From Andrena cerasifolii (taxonomy: Eukaryota > Arthropoda > Insecta > Hymenoptera > Andrenidae): 64,000 nt of DNA. A program made the translations under genes and the position numbers. The notes under the pieces were generated by a model. That model saw only the letters and a list, made by a program, of their open reading frames with translations. It searched no databases and had not been told where the DNA came from. The stretch covers positions 739,001-803,000 of the forward strand of contig NC_135132.1 of the NCBI RefSeq assembly GCF_050908995.1, written 5' to 3'. This document shows, in pieces, positions 24,175-35,403 of the stretch (its first letter is position 1; each line of letters starts with the position of its first letter).

Positions 24175-24482
24175 GTAGTTTCTCCCGTTCCATTATGAGT
24201 TAACTCCCACCAGAACAAGAGGCTTTAGGTAAAAAGAAGCCAGCACATTTTTTAAACACACGTTCTTTGCAGATGTGCAACGAACGATCGATCCTACACT
24301 TTCACCTAAGTCCGCGCTCCGTCCTTTTACTGCCAATGTACCCGTTGCTTCGAGATAGACAGCAGACACCACGTGTTTCTCTTCAAAAGGGCCCGAAGAG
24401 AAGAGAAACAGAAAGTCTTCCCGTTGCTATAAAGAAGAAAAGGTATTCCAACCCTGTTTCCGTTATCCAATTAATTTTAAAT

Positions 24483-25262
24483 ACGTCTCGCGGAGAGACA
24501 CAGGAAGAAAGGGGGTAACTCGCTGACTGCGCGTAGTCCCACCTGCTTCGTCCTTCCTTCCAATTAAAGGCAGGTCCCTTATCTCTCGAGTATAAGCACG
24601 CGCTCGAATTTCAAAACAAAAGCACGCGTTGACGTATTCCGTGCGAGAAAAGGTGGGCATGATGTCCGATTGGTCGTAACCTAACAAAAATCTGCCCTGC
24701 ATCCCTCCCAAACGGCCACTGTTTTGAAGAGGCCTTCTTCAGAGCCATGTCTCCTCCACAAGGCCCACCAGTATAAACACGCACTCGAATTTCAAAACAA
24801 AAGCACGCGTCCGACTGGTCCTAATCTAACCAATCTGCCCTGCATACCTCCCAAACGGCCACTGTTTTGAAGAGGCCTTCTTCACAGCAATATCTCCTTC
24901 CTGAAGCCCACCTCATCTCGCACGGAATATGTCGACGCGTGCTTTTGTTTTGAAATTCAAGCACGTGTTTATACTGGTGGGCCTTGGGGAGGAGACATGG
25001 CTGAGAAGAAGGCCTCTTCAAAACAGTGGCCGTTTGGGAGAGGTGCAGGGCAGATTGGTTAGGTTACGACCAATCGGAATTCATGTCCACCTTTTCTCGC
25101 ACGGAATACGTCAACGCGTGCTTTTGTTTGGTAATTTTAGCGCGTGCTTATACACGAGAGATAAGGGATCTGTCTTTAATTTGAAGGAAACACGAAGGAG
25201 GCGGGACTACGCGCAGTAAACGTGTTACCCCCTTTCTTCCTGTATCTCTCCGCGAGGCGTAT
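24483..25262. mobile_element. Central foldback, same family as 40372-42134
   Basis: The ends are CTCGCGGAGAGACACAGGAAG and the reverse complement of CTTCCTGTATCTCTCCGCGAG. The arms share TTATCTCTCGAGTATAAGCA, CAAAAGCACGCGTTGACGTA and similar blocks, and some blocks are repeated more than once inside. The same blocks form the foldback split by the mariner at 40372-42134. Confidence 0.8.
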
Positions 25263-25738
25263 TGATGTTGGATATTACTTTTTAATTGCTAGTTCCCAAA
25301 ATTAAGCAGGCTGGTCAGCCAAAGCATTTCGCCAGGGTCGCGGTTTATTACCATATTGTCCTGTGAGTTGGCGGTAGAGAACGATTTATTTTGAGTAATT
25401 TATGGCTTAGCTGGTTCCGCCTCGTAGCTGACGTGACCTCAGGGTATTGGAAAACGGAAACGGGGATTGGTATGCCTTTTCTTCTTTATAGCAACTCGAA
25501 GACTTTCTGTTTTTCTTCTCTTCGAGCCCTTTTGAACCGAAACACGTGGTGTCCGCTGTCTATCTCGAAGCAACGGGTACATTGGCAGTAAAAGGACGGA
25601 GCGCGGACTGAAAGTGTAGGATCGATCGTTCGTTGCACATCTGCAAAGAACGTGTGTTTAAAAAATGTGCTGGCTTCTTTTTACCTAAAGCCTCTTGTTC
25701 TGGTGGGAGTTAACTCATAATGGAACGGGAGAAACTAC

Positions 25739-26047
25739 TTGGGGGTAGAGGAAGTTGGTTGGAAAAAATCCTGTCAGTCAGCTAGCAATCTCGTCCCAGA
25801 AATGTTCTCCGCTCAAGAATATTACGGCATGTTCTGGGTGTACGCCTGCAACAACGGGGACGAAAGTGCAACGGGAATACCCGCACATCCAAACCCCCAG
25901 CGAGGATACGATTCGGCGTTTGGCGTCAAGATCATTCTCAACGGAGTCAATGATGCCGCAAGGCGTGCATTGACACTGAGGGTGATCACACCGAGCAACT
26001 GCTCAACTAACAGTAATCGGCCCCTTTCGGGGCCACCAATTTTATAA
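25739..26047 (+). pseudogene. Internally deleted transposase, right arm
   Basis: This is the mirror copy of the left-arm remnant. It reads MGVEEVGWKKSCQSASNLVP, then MFSAQEYYGMFWVYACNNGD, with small deletions that change the frame. A second frame gives CIDTEGDHTEQLLN and a stop near 26010. The N-terminal and C-terminal parts are fused with no DDE core between them, exactly as in the left arm, so the deletion predates formation of the palindrome. Confidence 0.65.
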
Positions 26048-27274
26048 CGTAGGAACAACACGTTCCATGAAAAGTAAATTATGTGATCAGTGTTAGTGGC
26101 CGTGCAGTGAAGTGAATATTCGGTACATTAACCTGGACGCACTTGACGTTGCGATCCTTACCTTCGGGTGGTGTCGCAACCCTACCATAAATCTTTTCGT
26201 CCACCGATGACCAGGATCGACACAGTGACCTACATAGTGACACAGGTTTCCGAAAAGGAAGGAAAGGAATGCCCGAAGGGGTGAGTGTTATTTAATTTAT
26301 TAGTGATTATTATGTGTAGAAATAAATTCTGTTCGATTTTAGGGTTCAATAACAGTTTGATTTAAAAAATATGAAAACAACTCAATCATCGAAATAATTT
26401 CCATTATTGTTAATTACCTTTTGCTATTTTTCTGGTAGCTTACGAAAATCTCTGCGATAGAAATTCGGTTGCTTTATACCGATTATGTAAATCCAGTCTG
26501 AAAGAATTTATTCATACATCTATTATCATTGTTTAAATTTAGTTATGTTGGCCGTGATTAAACTACGGATTTTTACCTCAATAACGAATTATGATCACTT
26601 GTCACACTTTTTTTGTTACATTACCTTTTCGTTTATGCCTTATTTGAAAACGAAATTTACGTATTTCTTGTTTTCTCACTTCAAACAATTATTATTTAAG
26701 ATTCTGCTATAAAAGAAAGTGTGTAACGCGGTTTCCTTCGATGCATGCCGACTTGCTTGTTCGAACCTTCGTAGTACAAGCGCAGCCGCCTACCGCGTAG
26801 CCAACGCTACAACGGGAGCTCGGGCGGAAGGCGCGCGCTCTGATTGGTCGGGGTTTTTTGTTAATATCTCGTTAACGAAGCTTTGGACAATATTTTCGCT
26901 AAGGAAAAAGTTGTTTCAAATCACCCCCTGAGTCACCCCTTTCAAGGAACTCCGACATTTTTGGGACACCCTGTATAACATATAAATACGCGGAGTATTA
27001 TTACGGTAATGGGTGTTTGTTGGAGGAAATGAAAACTATCTGTCACGGCGACGAACTATTCTTATTTTCGTACGTATTCAACATATTTTTCTTAAACTCG
27101 TGCTGTCTGTCTTTACAGCCAAATATTAGGCATTGTCCGAGAACGTAACTTTCGCTTTATGACTTTCTGGACAATAGGCTTATTGGTTCACCATACGTTG
27201 TAAAATGTTTGGGGAAAGTTTTGTCACCGGTGTTGGAGAGGTATTAACCGTTTAACCGTTTTCCTCATCTGGTA

Positions 27275-27819
27275 GAATAATTTAAGAAACCCAAGTGACC
27301 AATAGAAAGGCCGAGGTCCGAATGTATCTCCAATGGTACACCATGACGACACACCACGTTTTGTAGAAGAGCTCTTGCCACTGTGACAGCTCGCTGGTCT
27401 GGCATCGCGATGTCTTCAGGCCACCTGGTTTAATAGTTCGCCACAACCAGCATAAATCTGTTCCCGGCATGGGACCTCGGGAGCGGACCCACAACGTCCA
27501 GTGCGAGCCTCTCGAACGGAGCTCCAACGTTGTAAACTCTTAAGTTCGCCGATCCCCTCTGACGTGGTCTCTTCTTCGCCGCACAGGTGTCACACCGCCG
27601 GCACCACTCTTCAACGTCTTGTCGACACGAAGACCAGAAGAACTGTTGACGTATCTTCGCCAAGGTCTTGTTCACTCCAAAGTGTCCAGCTGCCGGGGCA
27701 TCATGAAACTCCCTCAGCACCTCTGCAACCCTTTCACGCAGCACCACCAAGAGCCACGAGGTCGTTGTACCATCGTGGCACTCCCACTTCCTGAGAAGCA
27801 GACCTTCCGTAACTTCCAA
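27275..27819 (-). pseudogene. Ty3/gypsy integrase fragment
   Basis: The HHCC zinc-binding region is present: H..H in FHDAPAAGHFG and CxxC in WCRRCDTC. It is followed by the first core aspartate in ALDVVGPLP. An in-frame TAA (near 27430) follows VVANY. The same frame then reads TRWPEDIAMPD and IHSDLG, which carries the second catalytic aspartate. The reading ends near 27275 before the catalytic glutamate. Integrase inserts retrotransposon cDNA; this copy cannot function. Confidence 0.88.
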
Positions 27820-28404
27820 CGAGTCCCAGATGGACCAGTAATATCATTCAGTTGAGGAGAGAAACGAGCGACGTCCTGCCAGACGGGTTTCTCTCCTTTC
27901 CCCTTCTTTTCTAGGATGAAGCCGATTTCTTCATCCTTCCTCTGGCTTTGTCTCCATCTCTCGGCGTTCTCTCTTTCGGCGAAAAGTCTACGGATCCTCT
28001 TCATCGTCTGCACTTCCACTTCTGTTTCCTTTTTCTCGAGTCGGTTGCAGTTCGTACAATCTTCTTCGGAGCAAGGTCTTCTGAACAAACCATCCTGCAT
28101 TTCTGGACCTCCAGTCGCCTCCTGTATCGCCACACTCTTGACGACCGGGGGACTGCTCCTTACGGTCGGGCGTCCCCTCCTTACGCTGTCCTCTTGGCGT
28201 TTCCCTTGTAGGGCTTCCTGGGAGGGGCTGCTTGCGCCTGGCCGTTCTTGGCCTTATAGCAGTCCCTTTGAACGTGACCCGTCTTGCCACAGGGCCATCA
28301 GGTCCTCGGCGGGTTGTCCGTTCGGTCCTCGGGTTTGTTGGACCTCCAATTTTTTGCCGGGTACCTTTCAAAAGTGTTGGAGGTGCTGCGAGATATCGCC
28401 TCAA
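27820..28404 (-). pseudogene. Ty3/gypsy nucleocapsid and pol linker, RT deleted
   Basis: Near 28285 the minus strand encodes PCGKTGHVQRDC, most of a CCHC zinc knuckle; the codon for the first cysteine is a stop. Shortly after comes the stretch around EEDCTNCNRLEKKETEVEVQ, the linker normally found between RNase H and integrase. The polymerase domains expected in between are absent, so an internal deletion of about 1.5-2 kb is inferred from the usual family layout. Confidence 0.7.
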
Positions 28405-28508
28405 CGGCCTTCGATCTCCAGAGCTCTGGTCACGGCGGCTCTTAGAGACGTGAAACCGCAGAGTCGCAGTTCCCGCTGCATGACAGAGCTAAACAATGTT
28501 GTTACGAA

Positions 28509-29375
28509 TTAAGACGCGGAGTGTTTGTAGCAGGTTTCAGCTGGGTAGCCGGCGAAAGCAGACTGCGCTAATCGCTCGATCTTGGTGGCAAGTGAGGAAA
28601 TGCTCTCATCTCTCCGCTGCCTACGGCTCTGAAAGAGTACATAATTCATATTTGATAAATTCTTCGCCCCGCGGCGGAATTCGCGTGCCGAAACTAGATC
28701 TACGAAACTTTCACATTCGGCAGCGGACAGAGTTGTGAGGACGCTCCTCGCCGAATCCCCAAGGGAAGCGATCAAGGCTGTAGCCTTTTTTTCGTCGTTC
28801 CAGCCGTTAGCGCGCGCGATAGTCTCGAACTGTACTTTATACTCTTCCCACGAGGTTTTCCCATCGAAAATTGTCGGTTTCACAATGTATCCCAGACTGA
28901 GTACGCGCGGTTCCGAAAAAGGGGCAGCGGCGGGCGCACCGACGGGGGCAGGATCAACCGCCGGGAGAACACTATTTACACCACTACTATTTACATCGGT
29001 CACTATCTCCTCACCCCGAGGATTCGCGCCGCCGCCAACTGAACCATGGACGTTCTGTAATGAAGTGGTTACGACCTGGATGCGTTCCTCTAAGTTCGAC
29101 ATGCGCGCCTCGAAAGCCGCCTGTGTTCTTCGGTCGGCGATTTCCTGTTCCTCCCTGCGAAGGTCCTCCCTCTGCCAGCGGGCCTCGTCGTCTCTTCGCT
29201 GTTCCCGCATCTGTCCCACGATGCTTAGTTGTAGGCTGGTGAACAAATCCTGTAGGGACGCGTCGCCCGTCGCTCCAGGGGAAGGCTTCGCGAAGGCCGC
29301 GGAATCGCGAGTGGGTATCCCACTTCTGACACCAGTGTTATATTTTTTGGTAACGGAGGTTGCTCGGTTTGGCAT
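28509..29375 (-). pseudogene. Ty3/gypsy Gag
   Basis: A 288-codon frame with an arginine- and glutamate-rich coiled-coil-like region (REQRRDDEARWQREDLRREE) and a capsid-like part (FDGKTSWEEYKVQFETIARA, then ALIASLGDSARSVL). Gag builds the retrotransposon particle. The first roughly 15 codons of the open frame run through the primer binding site and LTR, so the true start must be downstream; the first internal ATG (MREQRRDDE) is one option. The frame ends early with CYKHSAS. A full-length plus-strand frame at 28735-29400 is its antisense shadow. Confidence 0.85.
29317..29334 (-). other. Primer binding site, tRNA-Leu type
   Basis: The minus strand reads TGGTGTCAGAAGTGGGAT, complementary to the usual 3' end of insect tRNA-Leu (ATCCCACTTCTGACACCA). 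It marks the junction of the 5' LTR and the gag leader. Confidence 0.8.
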
Positions 29376-29387
29376 AATAACGTTTAA

Positions 29388-32091
29388 GGGGTCTCCCTAG
29401 TGTGACGCCTGGAAAATAGGGCTATATTTGGGAATGTTTTTGAAGGAAATGTACTTGATATTGCGGTTTCTAACTTTGGGGTATTTATTCAGTTACATTT
29501 TGACAATCTACTTGAATTTTTTGAAGCATTAATGATAATTATATTTTATGTTATAAGGGTTATAATGAAAAGCTCGCAAAAAAACGCCTGCTGCTGGCGA
29601 TCACGATTTCGGCTGCCATGGTTATCTGAAACAAAAAACACAGTTATTTTCTTAATCTATATGAATGTAGCTAGGACTTGAACTAGAATGAAAATAGAAA
29701 ATCACCAAATAAAAAAATGGCGGCGCTTTAAAGAAAAGTTTTCATTTCGCGGCAAAAAAGTGGTCAGTTTTTTGAGCTGCAAAATTCGAATTTTGCAAAT
29801 ATTGACTTCATTCTAGGTCAGATCCTAAGAGAACACGCACTCAATATATATGTTAAGTTTTAAGTCGTTTGGTTGAGTAGTTTTGGAGATATCGTGATCG
29901 CCGGGCCGAAAAATGTAGTTTCGAGTAAAACGCGTTTAAAGATTCAAGTACCATTTTTGAAATAATAAATCATACTTACGATTAGTCTCCGATGCCTGGC
30001 CCATAGAGTACACCTTCCTCTTCTTCATACAATTCTTGTAAAGCTGCATTTGCTTTCCTTCGAGCAGTTCGAGCTGCTTTTGATGCTTCCTGATGCCTTT
30101 TCTCTCCAAGGCAAACTCTGTTCACGTCTTGCGAATCGGCAAAACTTTTGGCTTCTGGGCCAATTTTTATTCCCATCGTATTTAATACTCTTAACAGTGA
30201 CTGGTAGCCATCGTTAAATATGCAAGTTGCTAAATATGTTGCTACTTCAACTGTTTTTGGCCCAGAGTATATATGTTTTGGAGCGAAATGCCAAATTAAC
30301 TGATTAAAACTTTCGTTATTGTTCTGTGTGTTTCCGCCTAGACATTGCTCTATCAATTCGCGTTGGGATAAACTGGTATAAATGGGCTTTATAACCTGCT
30401 GTACGAGTTCAGTAAGGGGTGGATCATGAGTGTAATTGTCGAGGGCGCCTTTTGCTTCAGCGCGGCGCCACGAACACCAGCTTTCGGCTCCGGTAGGGCA
30501 GTAATCATGTTCGGGGGCTGTATCAGTGGAGCACTTATGGTGATACGTTGCCCAAATCGCATTCTTCATTTCCTCCACTGAATCCGTGTGTCGTGTAATT
30601 GCTAACCCATAATATGCTGTTAAATCATTTATTAACTTATCCGTTAATTTTCCCGGACCTTTTCCCCCTATTCCTTTATGTTTCTTTTTTTCTGCTCTCA
30701 AACGAGAACCCATCCTTTTTTTAACGTGTAAAACACACTCTAACTTTTTCACCTGCACGTCATATGGATTCAAATCCACAATGCCTTTATACGTTTTACT
30801 GTCGCCATCGCCAATGTAGCGAGTATACATGGCGCCATATCCTTGCATCGATCTGGCGAACATTTCAGAAATACCATCTACCTCCATCTTCCCGGCAGAT
30901 CCTTCATGGTTCACTGAACACTGGTTTTGGTGATTCCTTTTCCATTCATCGTATTCTTCCTCGTCGTCAATTTTCTTTTCCCACATTTCACACATCTTAC
31001 AATATGAGCATTTTATAGCTACATCTATTGCTTTATTGGTATATTTCCCAATAAATGTTGCAACGCCGATTAGGGAAGAAAATCCTCTCTTCTTCCAAGT
31101 ACCATCTCCAGAAACTGTTAAATTTATATTTGACTTCTCCTTCTCAAAAGTACTTCGCTTCTCCTCGTCCATCGCCAAGTTTGTACTGAATTCGAAAACA
31201 GCTTTTGAGGCAGTGTACAGATTTTCTAAACCGGCATAGTATGTATTACTATAGAATTCTTTTGCCAAGTCCATCAATCCGCAGAATAGGTTCAGGCCTT
31301 TATTTCCTATCCCCAATAAACGCATGACGCATACTATTCTGCGATTTATTTCGTATGCATTAGAAATCAACGGACACGAATTGATGTAAGTGACGTTGCA
31401 TTCGCACTGCACTCCAATCTTAAAACCTAAGCCACGCACACTCGTTTCAGTAAATTTAATGTCTTTATGGCACACTTTGCATTCAATTAACTGACTAATT
31501 GCAGTAAATACCGAAAAAAAGTCCACAAAACGATAGCCGTGCGTTCGGGTCACTTCAATGTCTTCTTCGTTGCCTTCTACTAACTTCTTAGCCGAAGTGC
31601 TGGCAAAACTCACGTCTTGTTCAAAAGTGTAGCGGTTTCCTGTAAATCTTCTTTTCTTGTTTCGGCTTAAATAGCCTTTCGAATGCTCCTTATCGCTCTT
31701 TCTGGACATTTTCTTTCACTTTGCTCACTTCTGTTTTGCTCAGGAGTCTACGATGCACTCGTCGTCACGAGTCTACGATGCACACTGAATCACACCCGCT
31801 ATAACACTTGGAGGGGCCCCTTTAGCACAGAAGGGGACGGTACAGGTAGCCAGGTCATAGGAAACTCTGGAGGTAACGGTTTTTAAAGTCAAAAAGGTCG
31901 ACCTTCGGTACAAGCGTGGAGGGCTCCGATTCATACCTGCGCGCCCGGTCGCGCGCTACTGTTCATAGCTCACAGCGTTGCCAAAATTTCGAATTCAGCT
32001 ATAATATTTTAGGAATATGTTCTTAAGATGTTGAACTTTCAGAAAAAAACAAAAAATCGATTTTTTTGAACCGTCACACTAGGGAGACCCC
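29388..32091 (-). mobile_element. Complete Kolobok transposon with TTAA duplication
   Basis: The 2,704-bp element has perfect 20-bp inverted termini, GGGGTCTCCCTAGTGTGACG. TTAA lies at 29384-29387 and 32092-32095. It carries one open transposase frame on the minus strand. Both ends and the coding frame are undamaged, so it may be recently active. The TTAA duplication is typical of Kolobok. Confidence 0.92.
29982..31709 (-). CDS. Kolobok (Mutator-like domain) transposase
   Basis: An uninterrupted 575-residue frame inside a complete transposon. It has a basic N-terminus (MSRKSDKEHSKGYLSRNKKR), a CKVC...CEC zinc-like region near residues 75-105, and the transposase core: GDGTWKKRGFSSLIGVATFI near residue 200, CSYCKMC, NHEGSAGKMEVDGISEMFAR, YIGDGDSKTYKGIVDLNPYD near 300, and a late NTQNNNESFNQLIWHFAPKH. 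It ends in an alanine-rich helix and an acidic tail. These blocks match the family of insect Kolobok proteins with the Mutator-like transposase domain. It would excise and insert DNA at TTAA in the nucleus. The start codon is the first ATG of the frame; no intron is needed. Confidence 0.9.
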   Translation of the reverse strand: MSRKSDKEHSKGYLSRNKKRRFTGNRYTFEQDVSFASTSAKKLVEGNEEDIEVTRTHGYRFVDFFSVFTAISQLIECKVCHKDIKFTETSVRGLGFKIGVQCECNVTYINSCPLISNAYEINRRIVCVMRLLGIGNKGLNLFCGLMDLAKEFYSNTYYAGLENLYTASKAVFEFSTNLAMDEEKRSTFEKEKSNINLTVSGDGTWKKRGFSSLIGVATFIGKYTNKAIDVAIKCSYCKMCEMWEKKIDDEEEYDEWKRNHQNQCSVNHEGSAGKMEVDGISEMFARSMQGYGAMYTRYIGDGDSKTYKGIVDLNPYDVQVKKLECVLHVKKRMGSRLRAEKKKHKGIGGKGPGKLTDKLINDLTAYYGLAITRHTDSVEEMKNAIWATYHHKCSTDTAPEHDYCPTGAESWCSWRRAEAKGALDNYTHDPPLTELVQQVIKPIYTSLSQRELIEQCLGGNTQNNNESFNQLIWHFAPKHIYSGPKTVEVATYLATCIFNDGYQSLLRVLNTMGIKIGPEAKSFADSQDVNRVCLGEKRHQEASKAARTARRKANAALQELYEEEEGVLYGPGIGD

Positions 32092-32095
32092 TTAA

Positions 32096-32290
32096 TACAG
32101 CAATACAACATGGAACTACAAGAACGTCTAGTATACAAAGGAACTTTAACAAGGGCAATTAGTATCTCGATCCGTCTGCTCGTAGAGGCGTCTGGCTCTC
32201 GACTGACAGCTTGACAGGCGCTCGATCGTATCGTCTTCTTCTCGTTCGTCTTCTTGTTTCTGTCGCGAGCACCAGCAGGCACTGGATTCT
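32096..32290 (-). repeat. Ty3/gypsy 5' LTR, distal part
   Basis: Continuation of the LTR interrupted by Kolobok; the other part is 29335-29383. On the minus strand it contains GCCTGCTGGTGCTCGC, shared exactly with the solo LTR at 58295-58562, so the two LTRs are related. The outer boundary is approximate. Confidence 0.65.
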
Positions 32291-32299
32291 ATAATTTCC

Positions 32300-33200
32300 T
32301 TACAAATTAATAGTATTTACAGAAAATTCTTGTTTGTTCTGGTGCTTCAACTATCCTACTATGGATTTGTATTGACAAAATTCTGTGTACTTAATATTCA
32401 AGAAATTACATTTTCCTCTATTCAAACCACTGTGGGCCGCCCAGGTGCCTTCTTTAGTAAATCAGTCTATAGTCTTAGATCCATCTGTGAACAGTAATAT
32501 GTAGTTAGGCATGGATTCGCGTATTTCTTCGTGGAGACTCTTATATATAGTCGAACTAATTTCACTCTTTTCGCCACTGCTAGATTAAAATTTACTGATT
32601 GCAGATGCATAATCCATGACGGTTCATTTTGGTGTTTCTTTTTGCCGATAACAGACAGGTTTATATTAATATCAGCATCAGCTTAATATTTGCTGATCCT
32701 TACATAAAACGATGTGGGCAATCCTACTTTCTTCGCATATGTGCTCTTGAATCTTTCTGTAAATATATTTTGATATACAGGATTGTTAAGAGATGCCGCA
32801 AAATTTGTAGCATAGTTTGTTGAAAAGAGCTTCCTTCTTTCGTCTAATGCTAGTTCACCTAAAACCGCTAGTATAATGTTGATTGGGCTGCTGCGAAATG
32901 CTCCGCATGCCATTCTGAAGGCAGAGTTATGGATTGTGCTTATAGTTCTAAGATCAGATTTTCTAGCCTAGTCATAAACAATACTACCATAATCAATTTT
33001 GAATCTGATTATTGCTTCGTTTGTGCTTATTAGAATTGCTTGGTCCGCTCCCCAACCGGAGGCTGACAATGATTTGATTAGATTTAAGCGTCTTTTACAG
33101 TCATCTGTGGAGTTTTTAATGTGGTGTTTCCATGTATGCCGATACCGTTGTTTCCATTGTATTAAGTATAATCAAAATATAATTGTAGGAGATATAAATA
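32300..33200 (-). pseudogene. Non-LTR retrotransposon fragment (RT C-terminus and RNase H)
   Basis: On the minus strand from about 33150: HTWKHHIKNSTDDCKRRLNL, SASGWGADQAILI, FKIDYGSIVYD then a stop, then HNSAFRMACGAFRSSPINII. This is the pattern of the region after the polymerase thumb in I/R1/Jockey-type LINEs. Near 32495 follows MPNYILLFTDGSKT, an RNase H motif, then another stop. The upstream endonuclease and polymerase parts are absent. It is a dead fragment; the RNase H points to an I-like clade. Confidence 0.78.
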
Positions 33201-33602
33201 TAATTTTACGACTGCCCATAAAATTAATTAATAGGTTAATAGTAGGTACCCGTGTTTAAATGTGGCCAATCAGAGCGAGAATAAAGTTAATGTAAGTATT
33301 CTTTTTAACACGTTCCGCACGGACGATTTTTTAGAACTTTCCCGAATAACAGCAATTTTCTTTTTCCGTGTTTTCATTACTTACTTGCCATAAGGGATGG
33401 AATAGAAACAACTTTTATAATAAAAAAATATTGTAAACCGGTTTTTTAGGTCTTGTGTCATAAGACATCAACTGGTCGCGGGGTTGGCCACAATCGGCAG
33501 ACCGCAAGTTGCAAATGCAGATTGATGGAATACGGTTTGAGGGAATAATACTTCGGTTTCAACCACAAAATGTATTTCTAATAATAAAAATGTGTATACA
33601 TA

Positions 33603-35403
33603 TCATCTATTTCTTTTGTGAAATGGGATAAAACAGTCCAGGCAGAGGTCTGGCTTTCCTTCACAATTAGGACAAAATGTCGTTGAAAATTTGTTTATAT
33701 TTTTTTTTATAAGATAGTTGACACCTTTTCTGCGTTCGCCTTTTACCTAGGGGGGGGGGGGGTCTATTTTGAGGAAATGGTTCGGCTTTGTAGTAGTCGG
33801 GGTGATATAAGCCCTTGTCTCTGGGCCAGATAAGTATTTTAGGATTTTCCGCTGAAATTTCAGCACATCCCAACCGCTTTGTCCCGAATATCTTTTAAAT
33901 AATAAAAATGAGTTCAACAACAGTATCTCCAAAATATGGAACCCTAGTTTCTTGTACGACTTCAATGATTGGCGCGTTCGAATGTAAGAAGATAGGAGCT
34001 GATCAGTCCGATCAATCCCTCCCATATGTTTATCGTATTGGAGCACGACCATTGGATTTTGTTTTTGAACTCCTCTTTTTAAGGTGTTTTGGACCAAATC
34101 CCCCGAAGATCAAGAGGAAACCATCAAAACATTTCTTTTGTCTTTCCATTTGGAGACATTTATTCCATCACTTGTTCATTGTTGAACAACTTGTCCAGGA
34201 TTGAGTTTTTTGCCAACAACTTGAACTGGGTTATTTTTCCTATCGCTCCTCAGGGTTCCAATTACAAAGGTTCAGGCCCCCGTCAAGCATCTCGGAGGTG
34301 AAAACGACACTGTTGTAAATATTGTCCATAAATTCTGAATTCTTCAGACCCTCCATCAACTTTTGGACAGCTTTATTGGTATGTCCTCGGCCTCCGAGTT
34401 CCCTATCGCGTGCACCGGCGTAAATGAGAAACCGATGAATGAGCCCATCATTTTCTGTCAAGATATATAATTTTATCCCGTATTTGTGGGCCTTGTTGGG
34501 AATGTATGATCTAAATGCAACGCAACTTCTCCATGCCGCCATTGACTCGTCTAAACTAATCTCCCTCCCCGGTTCGTGGACTTCTAACATTTTGTTGTTA
34601 AAATACCGAGCTATAAAACTGATCTTGTACAGAGGATCCTCCGGTGCCGGTTCCCCTTCTGCAGGATTTTCTGCGAAATGGAGACACTGGAGGATCATTA
34701 TAAATCTATCTCTAGGCATTCTGCTCGATAAAAATGTACAATTAAATTAGTCGCTTTTCTCTCAATAGAAATGTAAGCGCGGTAGTTTCATCACCCCCGT
34801 ATGGAAAAATAAGCCTAAAAAAGTTTAAATTCGTCCAGTGTAAGGTCCTTCCACTTTGAAATTTTAAGCGACTAGATATTTGCAAATTTGTTAGTTTCGT
34901 CTATTACTTCCAGTAAAAGTCGTCCGTAAATAATAGGGAAAAATAATCAGAAGGGGAATTGGAGCTGGAGATTATTTTGAGACCCCCATTACGAGCGAAC
35001 TGTGGGTCAGGTACATACTCGTATAATGGGGGATTATCGTTCCAGTCAAACAAGGTCGACGTTGCGGGATCTGTAGCACTGTCATTGTTACACTCATCGG
35101 AGCATTGTGGAGATTTTTCGTCGGTTTCTCCAAATAAGGACCACAATGTAGACTATGATGACCCAGACATTTCTTCATCAGTAAATTGCGCAGTATGATC
35201 ACCGTCGTCGTCGTCGTCGTCATTATCGGTGTCATAACTTGCATCTGAATTTGAGCTTTCATCAAGCATTCTTAACATTTGCCTGGCGCTGAGGTCGGTC
35301 AGATGAAAATTTTCCAGTTGCTGACTGTATCTTTTTCTCTTCTTATTCGGTGGCTCTGTAGATGCTGCGAATGAATTTCTACTGGTTCCGGGAATCGGTT
35401 TAC
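33603..35403 (-). pseudogene. piggyBac transposase, main exon, multiply broken
   Basis: Read on the minus strand from 35403: an acidic N-terminus (DASYDTDNDDDDDDG) with an in-frame stop near 35152, then a degraded linker with several stops (35000-34740). The core follows at 34719-34240 (MPRDRFIMILQCLHF; LDESMAAWRSCVAFRSYIP with the first catalytic aspartate; MDNIYNSVVF with the second). Then comes 34097-33747 (YDKHMGGIDRTDQLLSSY with the third) and a cysteine-rich tail, FCPNCEGKPDLCLDCF, ending near 33603. All three catalytic aspartates survive, but frameshifts and stops make it non-functional. Confidence 0.88.

Larger units (their letters stand above)
22885..26973. mobile_element. 4.1-kb palindromic transposon, two deleted DUF4817-type transposase copies
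   Basis: The termini are CAAGGTGTCCCAAAAATGT (left) and the reverse complement of CATTTTTGGGACACCCTG (right), with TA outside each end. The left arm (about 22885-24480) and right arm (about 25430-26973) are reverse complements over some 1.5 kb. Each arm carries the same transposase remnant, pointing inward-to-outward on opposite strands. The centre (24483-25262) is another foldback, followed by about 170 bp present only on the right. The CAGGGTGTCCC end plus TA duplication is shared with 48383-49448. It is most likely a non-autonomous Tc1/mariner-like (IS630) derivative. Confidence 0.85.
27275..32290 (-). mobile_element. Ty3/gypsy retrotransposon remnant split by Kolobok
   Basis: On the minus strand the order is 5' LTR (32290-32096, then 29383-29335), primer binding site, gag (29375-28509), a zinc knuckle near 28285 and integrase (27819-27275). 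Reverse transcriptase and RNase H are missing between about 28250 and 28130. The 3' part after the second integrase aspartate is lost. The Kolobok at 29388-32091 sits inside the 5' LTR. Confidence 0.8.

Noticed and set aside
27916..28512. A 198-codon plus-strand open frame
   Set aside because: Antisense of the nucleocapsid/linker region, which carries a zinc knuckle and pol linker on the minus strand.
28735..29400. A 221-codon plus-strand open frame
   Set aside because: It is the antisense of the gypsy gag, whose minus-strand reading has clear Gag features. The long antisense frame follows from codon composition.
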